64,000 nt of DNA from Methanosarcina vacuolata Z-761 (GTDB lineage: Archaea; Halobacteriota; Methanosarcinia; Methanosarcinales; Methanosarcinaceae). The stretch spans positions 1,302,001-1,366,000 of the forward strand of contig NZ_CP009520.1 of the NCBI RefSeq assembly GCF_000969905.1, written 5' to 3'. The notes under the pieces are model-generated. The model was not told where the DNA came from. It did not search any database and was given only the letters and a program-made list of their open reading frames with translations. A program made the translations under genes and the position numbers. The first letter of the stretch is position 1. Each line of letters opens with the position of its first letter. Shown piece by piece: positions 9,440-17,873 of this stretch.

Positions 9440-10066
9440 TTACACTAATTCAAGGTATTGCAAAATAAACTGCACGCAATTATCTACTCCTATTTTACTT
9501 GTATCTATTGAAAGATTATACTGCCTTGCATCAGTCCATTCCTTTCCTGTAAGCATATGGTGATAACGAGCCCTTTCGCTATCGCTTTTAGTAATCATTT
9601 TACTGGCCTCTTCTTGCGAGACATTGTATAACTTTTCAATACGCTTTTTACGGAAATCAATGTCCGCATGTAAAAATATGCTGGTATGATTAGGGTAGGC
9701 ATGTAAGATATGAGAGCCACATCTTCCTATAATTACCGCTGAACGTTCATTAACGACGTTTTTCATGATTTCTGCTTCAGTTTTAAAAAGCTCTCGATCT
9801 GTTGGAGTAAAAATAGGCGGTGGTATATACACAGAAGAGCTAATATATCCGCCTGATTGTAAAAACGATTCCCAAAAAGACAGTTTTCTTTCATCAAGGG
9901 ATTCCAATTCATCTTCTAATACTGAAAGTTTTTTAGCAGCCAGTCTAATGATTTCGCGATCCAAATAATAAATATCCAATTTTTTAGCGAGTTCCTGCCC
10001 GATGTACGCTCCCCCACTCCCTAGCTGGCGGCTAATTGTAATTACAATTTGTGAATTCTTTTTAAT
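9440..10066 (-). CDS. Cytidylate kinase-like P-loop protein with apparent ATT start
   Basis: A 208-residue protein of the cytidylate kinase-like family (nucleoside monophosphate kinase fold). The N-terminal P-loop variant SRQLGSGGAYIG, then LDIYYLDREII and VIIGRCGSHIL, are typical. The ATG/GTG/TTG-limited frame starts only at TTG 9979, which would delete the P-loop. The conserved N-terminus continues upstream without stops to an ATT at 10066, seven bases after a perfect AGGAGGT (10080-10074); an in-frame TAA lies just before it at 10072-10070. I therefore take ATT as the initiator. The substrate is not known; these proteins are common in anaerobes. A start-codon mutation or sequence error is the alternative. 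Confidence 0.75.
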   Translation of the reverse strand: MKKNSQIVITISRQLGSGGAYIGQELAKKLDIYYLDREIIRLAAKKLSVLEDELESLDERKLSFWESFLQSGGYISSSVYIPPPIFTPTDRELFKTEAEIMKNVVNERSAVIIGRCGSHILHAYPNHTSIFLHADIDFRKKRIEKLYNVSQEEASKMITKSDSERARYHHMLTGKEWTDARQYNLSIDTSKIGVDNCVQFILQYLELV

Positions 10067-10073
10067 TTTTTAT

Positions 10074-10080
10074 ACCTCCT
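10074..10080 (-). promoter_or_regulatory. Ribosome binding site that decides the ATT start
   Basis: AGGAGGT on the minus strand, a full match to the archaeal anti-Shine-Dalgarno, spaced 7 bases from the ATT at 10066. Confidence 0.7.
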
Positions 10081-10194
10081 TGATGACTCAGTTCCAAAAC
10101 TTTCTTTTGATGAAAATTGGTACTTCCATATTAATTAGTTGATATTTTAAAGGACCTATAATTTAACAATTCTGTTTATGTCCATTTACCCTTA

Positions 10195-11430
10195 GAGCCT
10201 GTCTTAAAATTCAAATCAATTATACAATTGGATTATAGATGGTTCTAATATCAGAATCCTACACCGTTAATTGTCTGAAAATATAGTATAGATTGACCTT
10301 CTGGTATGTATATGAAATAATACATACCAGAATTAGGAATACAACAGAATAACAGACAATTCTATTGATAAACCTTAAGTAATTAATTTTCAATATTTTT
10401 ACGATTAAAATGGTTTACAACAAATTATTCTATAAGTATAGAAGTCTTAAAGAAGGGAATAATAGTTCCACAATTATCAATCTAGCCAATAACCAATTAT
10501 ATTTTGATTATCCAAGTAATTTTAATGATCCGTTCGATTCTAGGATTTACTGCTTTTATGAAGGAACAAAGGAAGAGATCTACGAAAAAACTGGGATTAA
10601 TATTGATGAGATTAATAAAGAAATGTATGAAGAACATAATGGGATAATTAAAATCGATTATAGGAAATTATTTATTGAAGATGGGAAAAAAAATCTTCAT
10701 GGCGATGTACTTTATGTACTTTACCCAAAGATTTGTTGTTTTAGTGAAGTATGTGATGATATCCTGATGTGGAGTCATTATGCAGATTACCATAAAGGTA
10801 TTTGCCTATGTTTCAAGTCTGTAAAGGTGAATAATGAATATTGTTTACCAATTGGTACTCCAAATAGTCAGTTTGCCAACATTTATTTTCAAAGAGTAGG
10901 TTACCATAAAAATGTACCAGAGCCAATAAATTTGTTTGATGAAGATATGAAAATTAAAATGCATGAAGTTTTATTAGACAAACTATTATTTTGGAATTAT
11001 GAACAAGAGTTCAGAATTATCTTAGATCCAGACTCTGATAAAAGACTACTTTCTGAAGAGATGTTTGAAAAGGGAATTATAAAATATCAAAAAGAGAGCT
11101 TACAAGGGATTATTTTTGGCATGAAAATAAAATATGAAAATGCAGAACTTGTTTATAATACAGTTAAAGAGAATTATCTAGATAAAGGATATGTGGTAAA
11201 ATTCTATGAAGCAAAAGAAGTTCGTTATAAATACGAAGTAAAAGTTGACGAAATAAAGAATATTAATACATATCTTCTTGAACTTAAACATTCTGATGAA
11301 TTACATTCGCTTACATTGCGTGATTATATCTATTAATGTGGCCTTATTTTCTGAAAATTTATGACCTTATTCTAAGTTGAGGTTTCAATTGCCTACTTGT
11401 AGAATCAAATTGAATTTTAAGACATGCTCT
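10195..11430. mobile_element. Possible transposon-like segment bounded by inverted repeats around the DUF2971 gene
   Basis: AGAGCCTGTCTTAAAATTCA at 10195-10214 is matched in inverted orientation at 11411-11430 with one mismatch (AGAGCATGTC...). The 1236-bp interval has only the DUF2971 gene and no transposase, and no clear target duplication flanks it. The length is like a simple insertion sequence, so it may be a decayed or cargo-only element. Confidence 0.45.
10410..11336 (+). CDS. DUF2971 family protein
   Basis: A soluble protein of 308 residues with features of the DUF2971 family: KYRSLKEG near the N-terminus, the NFNDPFDSR motif (about 37-45) and CDDILMWSHYADYHKGICLCF (central). The family has no established function; members are scattered and often found in accessory DNA. 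The ATG at 10410 has no Shine-Dalgarno sequence, so the message may be leaderless or use another signal. The gene is visibly more A+T-rich than the neighbouring core genes and sits between inverted repeats, suggesting transfer. Its only neighbours are mobile-element remnants. Confidence 0.65.
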   Translation: MVYNKLFYKYRSLKEGNNSSTIINLANNQLYFDYPSNFNDPFDSRIYCFYEGTKEEIYEKTGINIDEINKEMYEEHNGIIKIDYRKLFIEDGKKNLHGDVLYVLYPKICCFSEVCDDILMWSHYADYHKGICLCFKSVKVNNEYCLPIGTPNSQFANIYFQRVGYHKNVPEPINLFDEDMKIKMHEVLLDKLLFWNYEQEFRIILDPDSDKRLLSEEMFEKGIIKYQKESLQGIIFGMKIKYENAELVYNTVKENYLDKGYVVKFYEAKEVRYKYEVKVDEIKNINTYLLELKHSDELHSLTLRDYIY

Positions 11431-11690
11431 TAGTAATTAATGAATTCACTTTTACAAAAATTATCAAATAAAGTACCTGTTCGATCATTGAACACTCTAC
11501 CACATTCAAGGCAGATATATTTGCCAACTCTCTTGTTCTTGATTTGATACGTATCGCTGCCAATGATGTCTCCTTTTCCAGTGATATAATAAAATTTACA
11601 ATTTTGATCAGGACAAGACACATCGTTGAGTTTTTTAGTCCTTGTTTTCCCATTGAATAATTATAGTAATTTCAATAGACAATACAAACT
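11430..11690 (-). pseudogene. N-terminal remnant of a zinc-finger transposase
   Basis: On the minus strand the frame reads KTRTKKLNDVSCPDQNC, then YICLECGRVFNDRTGT, i.e. two CxxC-type pairs followed by an RTGT motif, as in the N-terminal zinc finger of IS1-like and related archaeal transposases. The frame ends soon after (FCKSEFINY, stop at 11430); no DDE domain follows and the expected start codon is missing. It abuts the inverted repeat at 11411-11430, so another insertion or deletion probably removed the rest. Confidence 0.6.
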
Positions 11691-11769
11691 AAATAAAATT
11701 GCAGCAGCTATTTTTTACAAAGCCAGAAACTCAATATCAAGCCAATTTCAAAATATTTTCATCAAAACA

Positions 11770-11828
11770 CACATGAAATTCTTAGGATAACAGGCACAAA
11801 GAAATGAAAGTACTTGAAAGAATTTTCA
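11770..11828. repeat. Dispersed repeat family 3, copy A
   Basis: A segment of about 59 bases also found at 58141-58200: ATGAAATTCTT, a variable hexamer, then a 39-base identical block starting ACAGGCACAAAG and ending AGAATTTTCA. It lies 20 bases beyond the stop codon of the minus-strand secreted protein gene. Confidence 0.85.
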
Positions 11829-11847
11829 CCAAAAAAGGAAAGGGGCT

Positions 11848-12504
11848 TTAATTACCCCCAAAAAAATTAAAAGTTATATTCGACAAATTTGCATTCTTAA
11901 AATCAAACCAGTACTGTTCTATAGTGCCGATAATACCTTGATTATTCACAGTATTGGTAGATCCATTTACAATGTTTTGTGCTCCTGAGTCATTCTTCTC
12001 GACAGGCTGCGTACTTTCCGAATCTGGCGGTACAGGGTCGGTTGTCTGTTCAGATGTGTTCCCAAAGTAACTTTTCACAATGTTATAACTGGTAACCCCT
12101 GTAATTCCACAGTCAAACTTCCTGGTAGATCCCCAGTCTCTATACGACATGGTTTTATTCTTGTTATTAAAGGCTATTACTTCCTTCCTTTGGGGTCCGA
12201 ACCAGCCATAATATGCCTCATATCCTTTTTTATTATTGGCTGCTGGATAGAAGACATTGATATAAATAGGAGCATGTTTTGTGAAATTAAGTTCTCTGAT
12301 ATCACAGTTCCAACTATATTCTTCTGAAACATATTGACCGATTTCGCAGGCTAGTTGGTAGGAATTATTTTGGTTGCTGAGGTTGTAATCGAACATTGTC
12401 TGGGTGACTTGCTCTTTTGTGGGAGTTACATAATTTCCCGTAGCCGAAGCCAATGGAATTGTGAGCATAGCAACAAAAAGAATACTTAGCAGTTTCAGTT
12501 TCAT
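11848..12504 (-). CDS. Secreted protein of unknown function
   Basis: A 218-residue protein with a clear Sec signal peptide (MKLKLLSILFVAMLTIPLASA). The mature part has two Cys in the first half (YQLACEIG, SWNCDIRE), a third in KFDCGITG, and many N-x-S/T sites consistent with surface glycosylation. The central part YINVFYPAANNKKGYEAYYGWFGP looks folded; residues about 150-190 are Pro/Ser/Asn-rich and probably a linker. No family was recognised. The start ATG at 12504 has GGGAG upstream on its strand. It is isolated among mobile-element debris. Confidence 0.7.
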   Translation of the reverse strand: MKLKLLSILFVAMLTIPLASATGNYVTPTKEQVTQTMFDYNLSNQNNSYQLACEIGQYVSEEYSWNCDIRELNFTKHAPIYINVFYPAANNKKGYEAYYGWFGPQRKEVIAFNNKNKTMSYRDWGSTRKFDCGITGVTSYNIVKSYFGNTSEQTTDPVPPDSESTQPVEKNDSGAQNIVNGSTNTVNNQGIIGTIEQYWFDFKNANLSNITFNFFGGN

Positions 12505-12583
12505 AATCAGTTCTCCCTAATTTCATAAAAGTTATGCAGTTGGCTCCTAGCATATCATTTTTCTCAATTTTTAACTATATTTT

Positions 12584-13060
12584 TTAATTTGCAATGTTTA
12601 TAAGATTCTTTAAATATGCTGTCACTGCCACTCTTCTAATTTTCATATTATTTTCAAACCAGAATATTCCACTTTTGATTCTTTGTAATTCTATTATGAG
12701 GAAAGCTCTTAATGAGAACATTATATGTGCTCTTTGTAACTCTTCCTTTCATGCCTGGCATTTTTCCACACCACAAAACTGCTTTATCCCCCTATGATAT
12801 TCCTAAATTTTCCATGACTTTTTTTGCCAGGTTTTCACGTTTTGATTCATCCATCTCCTGTACATCTGTAACCCAGTGTTTCTTGTCTCCGCTTTTGGAA
12901 CCATCCGAAACACTTTTACGAATCCATATGCTTTGAGGTGAACCACACGTCCTTTTGGTGGAATATCTACTGTTTCAAGTGGTACATTTCCTTCGTTTTC
13001 AGGGCTCTTATCAAAGGGTTACTTTTTAACCTTGCAAGGAAATGCCATTTTTCTTCTTTA
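12584..13060 (-). pseudogene. Broken IS4-type DDE transposase
   Basis: Read across frames on the minus strand: KWHFLARLKSN, then ENEGNVPLETVDIPPKGR, VVHLKAYGFVKVF, KHWVTDVQEMDESKREN, then KKSWKI (stop) EYHRGIKQFCGVEKCQA (stop) KEELQRAHIM and FSLRAFLIIELQRI, ending INIAN and a stop at 12584. The order and the EYHRG...KQ...GVEKCQA segment match the C-terminal half of IS4-type transposases in Methanosarcina. At least two frameshifts and two stops are present, so it is dead. Confidence 0.75.
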
Positions 13061-13452
13061 TATATTCAGTGCAGCTAAAAACGTTAGAAGCCGCAATGAA
13101 AATATTAATGTAGTCAATGCCATTAACATTTAGGTGGGTTTATGTCCATAACTCCGTACGTTTTTAGAGAATCACAAAAATAGAATAAGATTTTTAATAA
13201 TATGAGGCTTTCGGTATTTCAACGGCATGAGCCCTATAAAGGATACAAAGGTTTCCAGATTTTTGTCCGGAATAAATATCATCTCTCGGTTTCCAATTGA
13301 ATTTGCCACAGTTGTCGAGTTTGCCGATGTGCAGCAGATACCTGTCTCGTCTTTTACGGCCGCCGAACTGTTTTCCTTTTGGCTTTAAGCTTTTTTATTT
13401 CTTCAATGATTAACTGATTTTCCAATCTCGTTTTGACAGATAGTCTCACTTT

Positions 13453-13508
13453 GATCTTATTTTGCTCAATCTCATTTTGCTCAAACTTATTTTGCTCAAT
13501 CTCATTTT
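13453..13508. repeat. Tandem repeat, about 15 bp unit, four copies
   Basis: Imperfect copies of TTATTTTGCTCAATC next to the truncated end of the cysteine desulfurase fragment. Confidence 0.75.
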
Positions 13509-13633
13509 AACCAGATAGAATAAGGGTTTCCTAAATTCTCGGTCAGGTAGTGAAGCATCTCTTCGACAACTTCTCTTCTTACAGGTGTTGTAGCAGAGTT
13601 GTCCATGTAAATGGTCTTGTTTTCAATGGTCAC
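13502..13633 (-). pseudogene. N-terminal fragment of a cysteine desulfurase (NifS/IscS)
   Basis: From GTG at 13633 the minus strand reads VTIENKTIYMDNSATTPV then RREVVEEMLHYLTENLGNP, the hallmark N-terminus of NifS/IscS cysteine desulfurases (DNSATTP and GNP motifs). After 43 codons it runs into a stop in a tandem repeat; the PLP lysine and active-site Cys parts are missing. It is a remnant. Its position beside an HTH regulator and cysK-cysE suggests that a sulfur-mobilising gene once stood in this cluster. Confidence 0.75.
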
Positions 13634-13908
13634 ACCCGCACCTTCTCAACTGTGAATATTTATAACAAGTGTGACGGTCTAAGTTTTATTGTAAAATCTT
13701 GCAGAAAAACTTAGAGATACATGCAGGAGAAATCTCAGAACTTTTGGAAATTTTACAAATTGTTATAAGTCAAGCCATTTTTTTGTAAGTTTTACTTCTT
13801 CAAGGACAGGCAGAGGATCTTATTATTATTTTTGTTACTGAAAATAATATATATGTACATAAAATATATTCTCTTTTAAGTGTAAAATCTCAAAAAGTGA
13901 TGGTAATT

Positions 13909-14289
13909 ATGGAAACTCCGTGTCAGAAGATTGTGTGGGATCTGGTCCCTGCAATAAGGGCCAGTCTCGCAATCGAACTTGTAAAAAAAGGACAGTCACA
14001 GGCAGCGTCTGCAAAGTTGCTGGGGATTGCCCCGTCGGCAGTTTCCCAGTACATTTCGGGAAAAAGAGGCTACAGGATTGAGTTTCAGGGCGAGACGAAA
14101 GAATTGATCGAAAAGCTTGCTCAGGACCTTATCGATAACAAAGTCAGCGATTTTGTAGCAAGAATCTGTGAGATCTGTGTAAGTGCCAGAGAAATTGAAA
14201 ATAAGTGTAATAGTGGATGTGTCAAGGAAGAGCAAGCCATTTATATAACAGAAGACAAAGCGGGCGATAATGAAAAATCTGAAGCATAA
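13909..14289 (+). CDS. HTH transcriptional regulator with C-terminal cysteine cluster
   Basis: A 126-residue DNA-binding protein. Residues about 15-55 form an XRE/lambda-repressor-type helix-turn-helix (GQSQAASAKLLGIAPSAVSQYISGKRG). The C-terminal part has ICEICVSAR followed by CNSGC, a set of four Cys able to hold a metal or Fe-S cluster; such proteins (COG2522-type) are common in archaea. ATG at 13909 is preferred: GTGAT at 13897-13901 acts as Shine-Dalgarno. GTG 13897 and ATG 13900 are alternatives. It lies upstream of cysK-cysE and a desulfurase remnant, so a role in sulfur or Fe-S control is plausible but inferred. Confidence 0.8.
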   Translation: METPCQKIVWDLVPAIRASLAIELVKKGQSQAASAKLLGIAPSAVSQYISGKRGYRIEFQGETKELIEKLAQDLIDNKVSDFVARICEICVSAREIENKCNSGCVKEEQAIYITEDKAGDNEKSEA

Positions 14290-14801
14290 AGCAGGATTTT
14301 ATCAATATATCTACTGCTTTCAGAGCTCTATTATTGTTTTTAGTCCTTCTACTGTTTTTTCAGTTTCTTAATTTTTTCAGTTTCTTAATTTTTTCAGTTT
14401 TTTCATTTCTTTCCAGTTTTTGAGTATTTTTTATATTCGGCTGCCGGATTCTTTTTTGTTCTTAAATACGGTTTTTCAGTATGGGAACTTCTCGATAACT
14501 ATATTAAACATAAAATTAATTTCACAATTGTGAATTTACTATGAATTGTCTGTATGTTGACGTATCTTGCTGTATATTGCAGCAGGACTGACCACTCAAA
14601 ATACCATCCAGGCTGATTGAAAAATCATCCGATAAACTGTAATGAGGCCTGAAAAGGTTTGAGTGTAAAAACATACGTTATTGGCAGCTTACAATACAAC
14701 CGAGTTAATATCATCTAATTAATATATTCTTATTAATATAATCTATACAAATTAAAATACATGAAACCTGAAAAAAGTAAGTTGCAGGAGACGGTAAAAG
14801 T
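14290..14801. other. Long cysK upstream region
   Basis: 512 bases with no gene. It holds a TTTTTTCAGTTTCTTAA tandem repeat (about 14355-14425), a perfect palindrome at 14521-14534 and an AT-rich promoter-like stretch at about 14715-14755. Confidence 0.5.
14521..14534. promoter_or_regulatory. Perfect 14-bp palindrome, possible operator upstream of cysK
   Basis: TTCACAATTGTGAA is fully self-complementary. It lies 268 bases before cysK and after the Cys-containing HTH gene, which is a candidate binder; no test of this is possible here. Confidence 0.4.
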
Positions 14802-15728
14802 ATGGGGCAAATATATTCCGACATAACCTGGACAATTGGTAATACTCCTCTTGTCAGGTTAAGCCGCATAACAGAAGGTCTACATGCGGATGTTTTAGTT
14901 AAAGTCGAATCCTTTAATCCTATGGGAAGTGTGAAGGACAGAATAGGGCTGGCGATGATTGAAAAAGCCGAACTTGAAGGGAAAATCAAAAAAGGTACCA
15001 CTGTTATTGAAGCAACCAGCGGCAACACCGGTATCGGACTCGCCTGCGTCTGCGCTGCCCGTGGATATAAGCTCATACTGGTTATGCCTGAAACAATGAC
15101 AGTAGAAAGAAGAAAACTGCTGAAAGCCCTGGGAGCAGAGCTGGTTCTAACCCCCGGAACGGAAGGAATGACAGGAGCAGTTAATAAAGCCGAACAGATG
15201 TCTGCTGACGATCCTTCACTTTACTTCATAGCCCAGCAATTCCAGAATCCTGCAAATCCAGCAATTCACAGACGGACAACAGCTGAAGAAATCTGGAAAG
15301 ATACTGATGGTAAAGCGGATGTTGTTGTAGCAGGCGTGGGAACAGGTGGAACTATCACAGGCATTGCCAGCGTAATAAAAAAACGGAAACCGTCTTTTAA
15401 GGCGATTGCAGTCGAACCTGCCGAATCTCCTGTGCTCAGCGGGGGAAGCCCTGGACCACATAAAATCCAGGGTATCGGTGCAGGTTTTATTCCTGATGTA
15501 CTCCGGCTTGATCTTGTTGATGAAGTGATCAAGGTAACCGGAGACAACGCCGCTGCCACGTCCCGGCGTCTGGCAAAGGAAGAGGGCATCCTTGCAGGCA
15601 TATCTTCAGGCGCTGCTACCTATGCTGCACTGCAGGTCGCAGCCAGGGACGACATGAGCGGGAAGACGATTGTTGTTATCTTGCCGGATACGGGAGAACG
15701 TTATTTGAGCACTGACCTCTTTGACTGA
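14802..15728 (+). CDS. cysK: Cysteine synthase (O-acetylserine sulfhydrylase)
   Basis: CysK makes cysteine from O-acetylserine and sulfide. It is a PLP fold type II enzyme: the PLP lysine is K45 in MGSVKDRIG, the Asn loop is [10 protein letters not shown], and the phosphate-binding loop is [10 protein letters not shown]. Length of 308 residues is standard, and the C-terminal [15 protein letters not shown] is typical of bacterial-type enzymes. Upstream CAGGAGACGG at about 14784 can serve as ribosome site, with a long spacing. cysE follows, giving the complete two-step serine-to-cysteine route; a cysK-cysE pair in M. barkeri was reported as likely acquired from bacteria. Confidence 0.95.
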   Translation: MGQIYSDITWTIGNTPLVRLSRITEGLHADVLVKVESFNPMGSVKDRIGLAMIEKAELEGKIKKGTTVIEATSGNTGIGLACVCAARGYKLILVMPETMTVERRKLLKALGAELVLTPGTEGMTGAVNKAEQMSADDPSLYFIAQQFQNPANPAIHRRTTAEEIWKDTDGKADVVVAGVGTGGTITGIASVIKKRKPSFKAIAVEPAESPVLSGGSPGPHKIQGIGAGFIPDVLRLDLVDEVIKVTGDNAAATSRRLAKEEGILAGISSGAATYAALQVAARDDMSGKTIVVILPDTGERYLSTDLFD

Positions 15729-15823
15729 TTGTCAGCAACTTTTGACCAATTTATCAGCAACAGTTTGACTGATTTCTCGGCAACAGTTTGACTGATTTCT
15801 CGGCAACAGTTTGACTGATTTGT
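15729..15823. repeat. Tandem repeat between cysK and cysE, about 26-27 bp unit
   Basis: GGCAACAGTTTGACTGATTT recurs with small changes about four times. It encroaches on the apparent N-terminal extension of cysE, supporting the downstream ATG as the real start. Confidence 0.8.
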
Positions 15824-15873
15824 CTGAGGCTGGCCGACCGATTGATTTGACAATTAATACCGGAAGATTTCGA

Positions 15874-16818
15874 ATGGGAATCAGGGAAGATATCAGGACT
15901 GTTTTTAAGAAAGACCCTGCAGCAAGGTCTACTCTTGAGGTAATCTGCTGCTATCCGGGCCTGCACGCTGTCTGGATACATCGGGTATCTCATTTTTTCT
16001 GGGAGAGACATTTTTATTTTCTGGCCCGTCTGCTCTCTCACATTTCCAGGATGTTAACAGGTATTGAAATCCATCCCGGGGCAAAGCTTGGAAGGCGAGT
16101 TTTCATAGACCACGGGTCCGGGGTTGTGATTGGAGAAACGGCTGAGGTAGGTGATGACGTTTTGATATATATGGGAGTTGTGTTAGGCGGGACAGCTCTG
16201 GAAAAGGTAAAGCGTCATCCAACTATTGAAAGTGATGTAGTTATCGGTTCAGGAGCATCTGTACTTGGCCCAATTACTGTTGGAAGGGGCGCTAAAATAG
16301 GCGCCGGCTCGGTTGTGATCCGGCCAGTTCCAGCCGGAGCTACTGTTGTGGGAGTCCCTGCAAGGATTGCAGAAACACATCCTTCGGTTTCTGCAGGTCA
16401 ACTTGACCATGATAAGCTGCCTGATCCCGGACTTATTGTAATAAGCCAGATACTTGACCGGCTGAGCAGGCTAGAAGACAAGTTCCAGGCGCATGAAGAG
16501 TTAGTTTCCGGACATGGAAAAACTCCACAAGGAGCAGCGCTTAAGGATGAACAAATTTATTCCCTGCTAAAAGACGTGGTCGACCCTGGGGTGGGGATGG
16601 ATATCGTCAAAATGGGACTGGTAAAGGAAGTAATAGTCGACGGACCAAATGTAGACGTAAACCTTGTATTGACAACAAGCGCCTGCCCTATGATCGAGTA
16701 TTTTAAGGAACAGATCCGGAGAAAAGTCCTGAGTGCGGAAGGGGTAGAAAAGGTTAATGTCAATATCCTTGATGAGCCCTGGAGCTGGGACCGAACCCAA
16801 AAAAAGGTCGTTCATTAA
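15874..16818 (+). CDS. cysE: Serine O-acetyltransferase fused to a MIP18/DUF59 domain
   Basis: The first 220 residues are a serine acetyltransferase: [29 protein letters not shown], and the left-handed beta-helix hexapeptides with [27 protein letters not shown] and [12 protein letters not shown]. It transfers acetyl from acetyl-CoA to serine for CysK. After a linker, residues about 225-305 form a MIP18 (DUF59) domain: [29 protein letters not shown], then TTSACPM with the conserved Cys and a C-terminal VNVNI strand. DUF59 proteins act in Fe-S cluster assembly. The fusion is in one open frame with no stop. ATG 15874 is preferred because upstream codons overlap the repeat. Operon with cysK. Confidence 0.9.
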   Translation: MGIREDIRTVFKKDPAARSTLEVICCYPGLHAVWIHRVSHFFWERHFYFLARLLSHISRMLTGIEIHPGAKLGRRVFIDHGSGVVIGETAEVGDDVLIYMGVVLGGTALEKVKRHPTIESDVVIGSGASVLGPITVGRGAKIGAGSVVIRPVPAGATVVGVPARIAETHPSVSAGQLDHDKLPDPGLIVISQILDRLSRLEDKFQAHEELVSGHGKTPQGAALKDEQIYSLLKDVVDPGVGMDIVKMGLVKEVIVDGPNVDVNLVLTTSACPMIEYFKEQIRRKVLSAEGVEKVNVNILDEPWSWDRTQKKVVH

Positions 16819-17078
16819 AAGCAAAGGTCCGCTAAGAACTTTTTAACTCACCTCTGTATTTTTTTGTTTTCAAGGCCAGGACTTGGAGGAAAGCTCATCA
16901 GGTAATCCAGAGGATAGACCTGGACTCATGCCTGGATTGAAACAAAGTGATTTATGCTCTCTATTCTCGAAAACCAAAAAGGACTCTGTTCCTATATTTT
17001 AAAGAATTTTGAAGGGAAACCTATAAATTACATCTTTCTATACATAATAATACAGTTTGCCGGTAATTTTTAAATTTT

Positions 17079-17495
17079 ATGGGATACGGTCATATGTTAT
17101 CGATAAGTGTTAAAGACTCACCTGGAAAAGGTAGAGGTGTGTTTGCACAGCGGAATTTTAAAAAAGGAGAGGTAATAGAAACCTGTCCTGTCATAGTTTT
17201 ACCTGCTGAAGAGATAGACTCACTTGAGCTTACCCAGCTCTATAATTATTATTTCGCCTGGGGTCCTGACTCAAAAGATGCAGCTATCGCGCTGGGCTAT
17301 GGTTCTCTTTATAATCACTCATACAACCCGAATGCAAGGTATTACAAAGACTTCGATAACAGCCTTTTAAAATATGTTTGTATAAGAGATATTCAGGAAG
17401 ACGAAGAAATAACAATAAACTATAACTGCGACCCTGAAGACAAAAACCCTGTCTGGTTTGATCTTGCAGGCCAGGAAGATCTTGGAATTTTATGA
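17079..17495 (+). CDS. SET domain protein lysine methyltransferase
   Basis: A small SET protein of 138 residues. The sequence has the GKGRGVFAQRNFKKGEVI entry strand, the NHSYNPNA motif (cofactor and active-site Asn/His) and the terminal EEITINYN with the catalytic Tyr. It lacks a C-terminal post-SET cysteine zinc motif. The closest characterised relative I know is the SET protein of M. mazei Go1, reported to methylate the DNA-bound protein MC1-alpha; the same role here is inferred. The ATG at 17079 is used; ATG 17094 (MLSISVKD) is nearly as likely. It stands alone, with tandem repeats downstream. Confidence 0.88.
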   Translation: MGYGHMLSISVKDSPGKGRGVFAQRNFKKGEVIETCPVIVLPAEEIDSLELTQLYNYYFAWGPDSKDAAIALGYGSLYNHSYNPNARYYKDFDNSLLKYVCIRDIQEDEEITINYNCDPEDKNPVWFDLAGQEDLGIL

Positions 17496-17630
17496 AAAGG
17501 ATTATTGGATGTAGCCATTTACTGTTCCTGAAAAATAATGTATTTCACTCTTTCAAACTTCTTTCAGCTTTTTTTATTTTGTATGTGACTGGCGCGAAGT
17601 TTATATTTTCTTCAACCACTTTATTATAAA

Positions 17631-17806
17631 AAGCTAACCTATAGGCTAACCTGTAAGCTGACCTATAAGCTAACTTATAAGTTGACCTGTAAGCTGACCT
17701 ATAAGCTAACTTATAAGTTGACCTGTAAGCTGACCTATAAGCTAACTTATAAGCTGACCTGTAAGCTGACTTATAAGCTGATCTGTAAGCTGACCTGTAA
17801 GCTAAC
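17631..17806. repeat. 11-bp tandem repeat, about 16 copies
   Basis: Variants of AAGCTGACCTGT/AAGCTAACTTAT follow one another with an 11-base period. It fills half of the gap before the HELGH membrane protein gene. Confidence 0.9.
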
Positions 17807-17873
17807 TGTGAAATTCAATCCCAGGTCAATTCAAAGCCAAAACTTCTCCTGAAGTTATAAAAAGGAGTCCAAA

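Noticed and set aside
11417-11653. 78-codon frame beginning MGKQGLKNS
   Set aside because: It is a shifted frame over the zinc-finger transposase remnant; the CxxC motifs are in the neighbouring frame.
13200-13395. Open minus-strand stretch reading KPKGKQFGGRKRRDRYLL and onward
   Set aside because: About 65 codons without stop but no start, no ribosome site and no known family; probably chance or an unreadable remnant.
15811-15873. Upstream TTG start for cysE adding 21 residues
   Set aside because: These codons lie in and after an intergenic tandem repeat, while [11 protein letters not shown] at 15874 is the usual CysE opening.
17631-17806. The regular 11-bp repeat as a CRISPR array
   Set aside because: Units are contiguous with no unique spacers and no cas genes are near; the same holds for the other tandem arrays.
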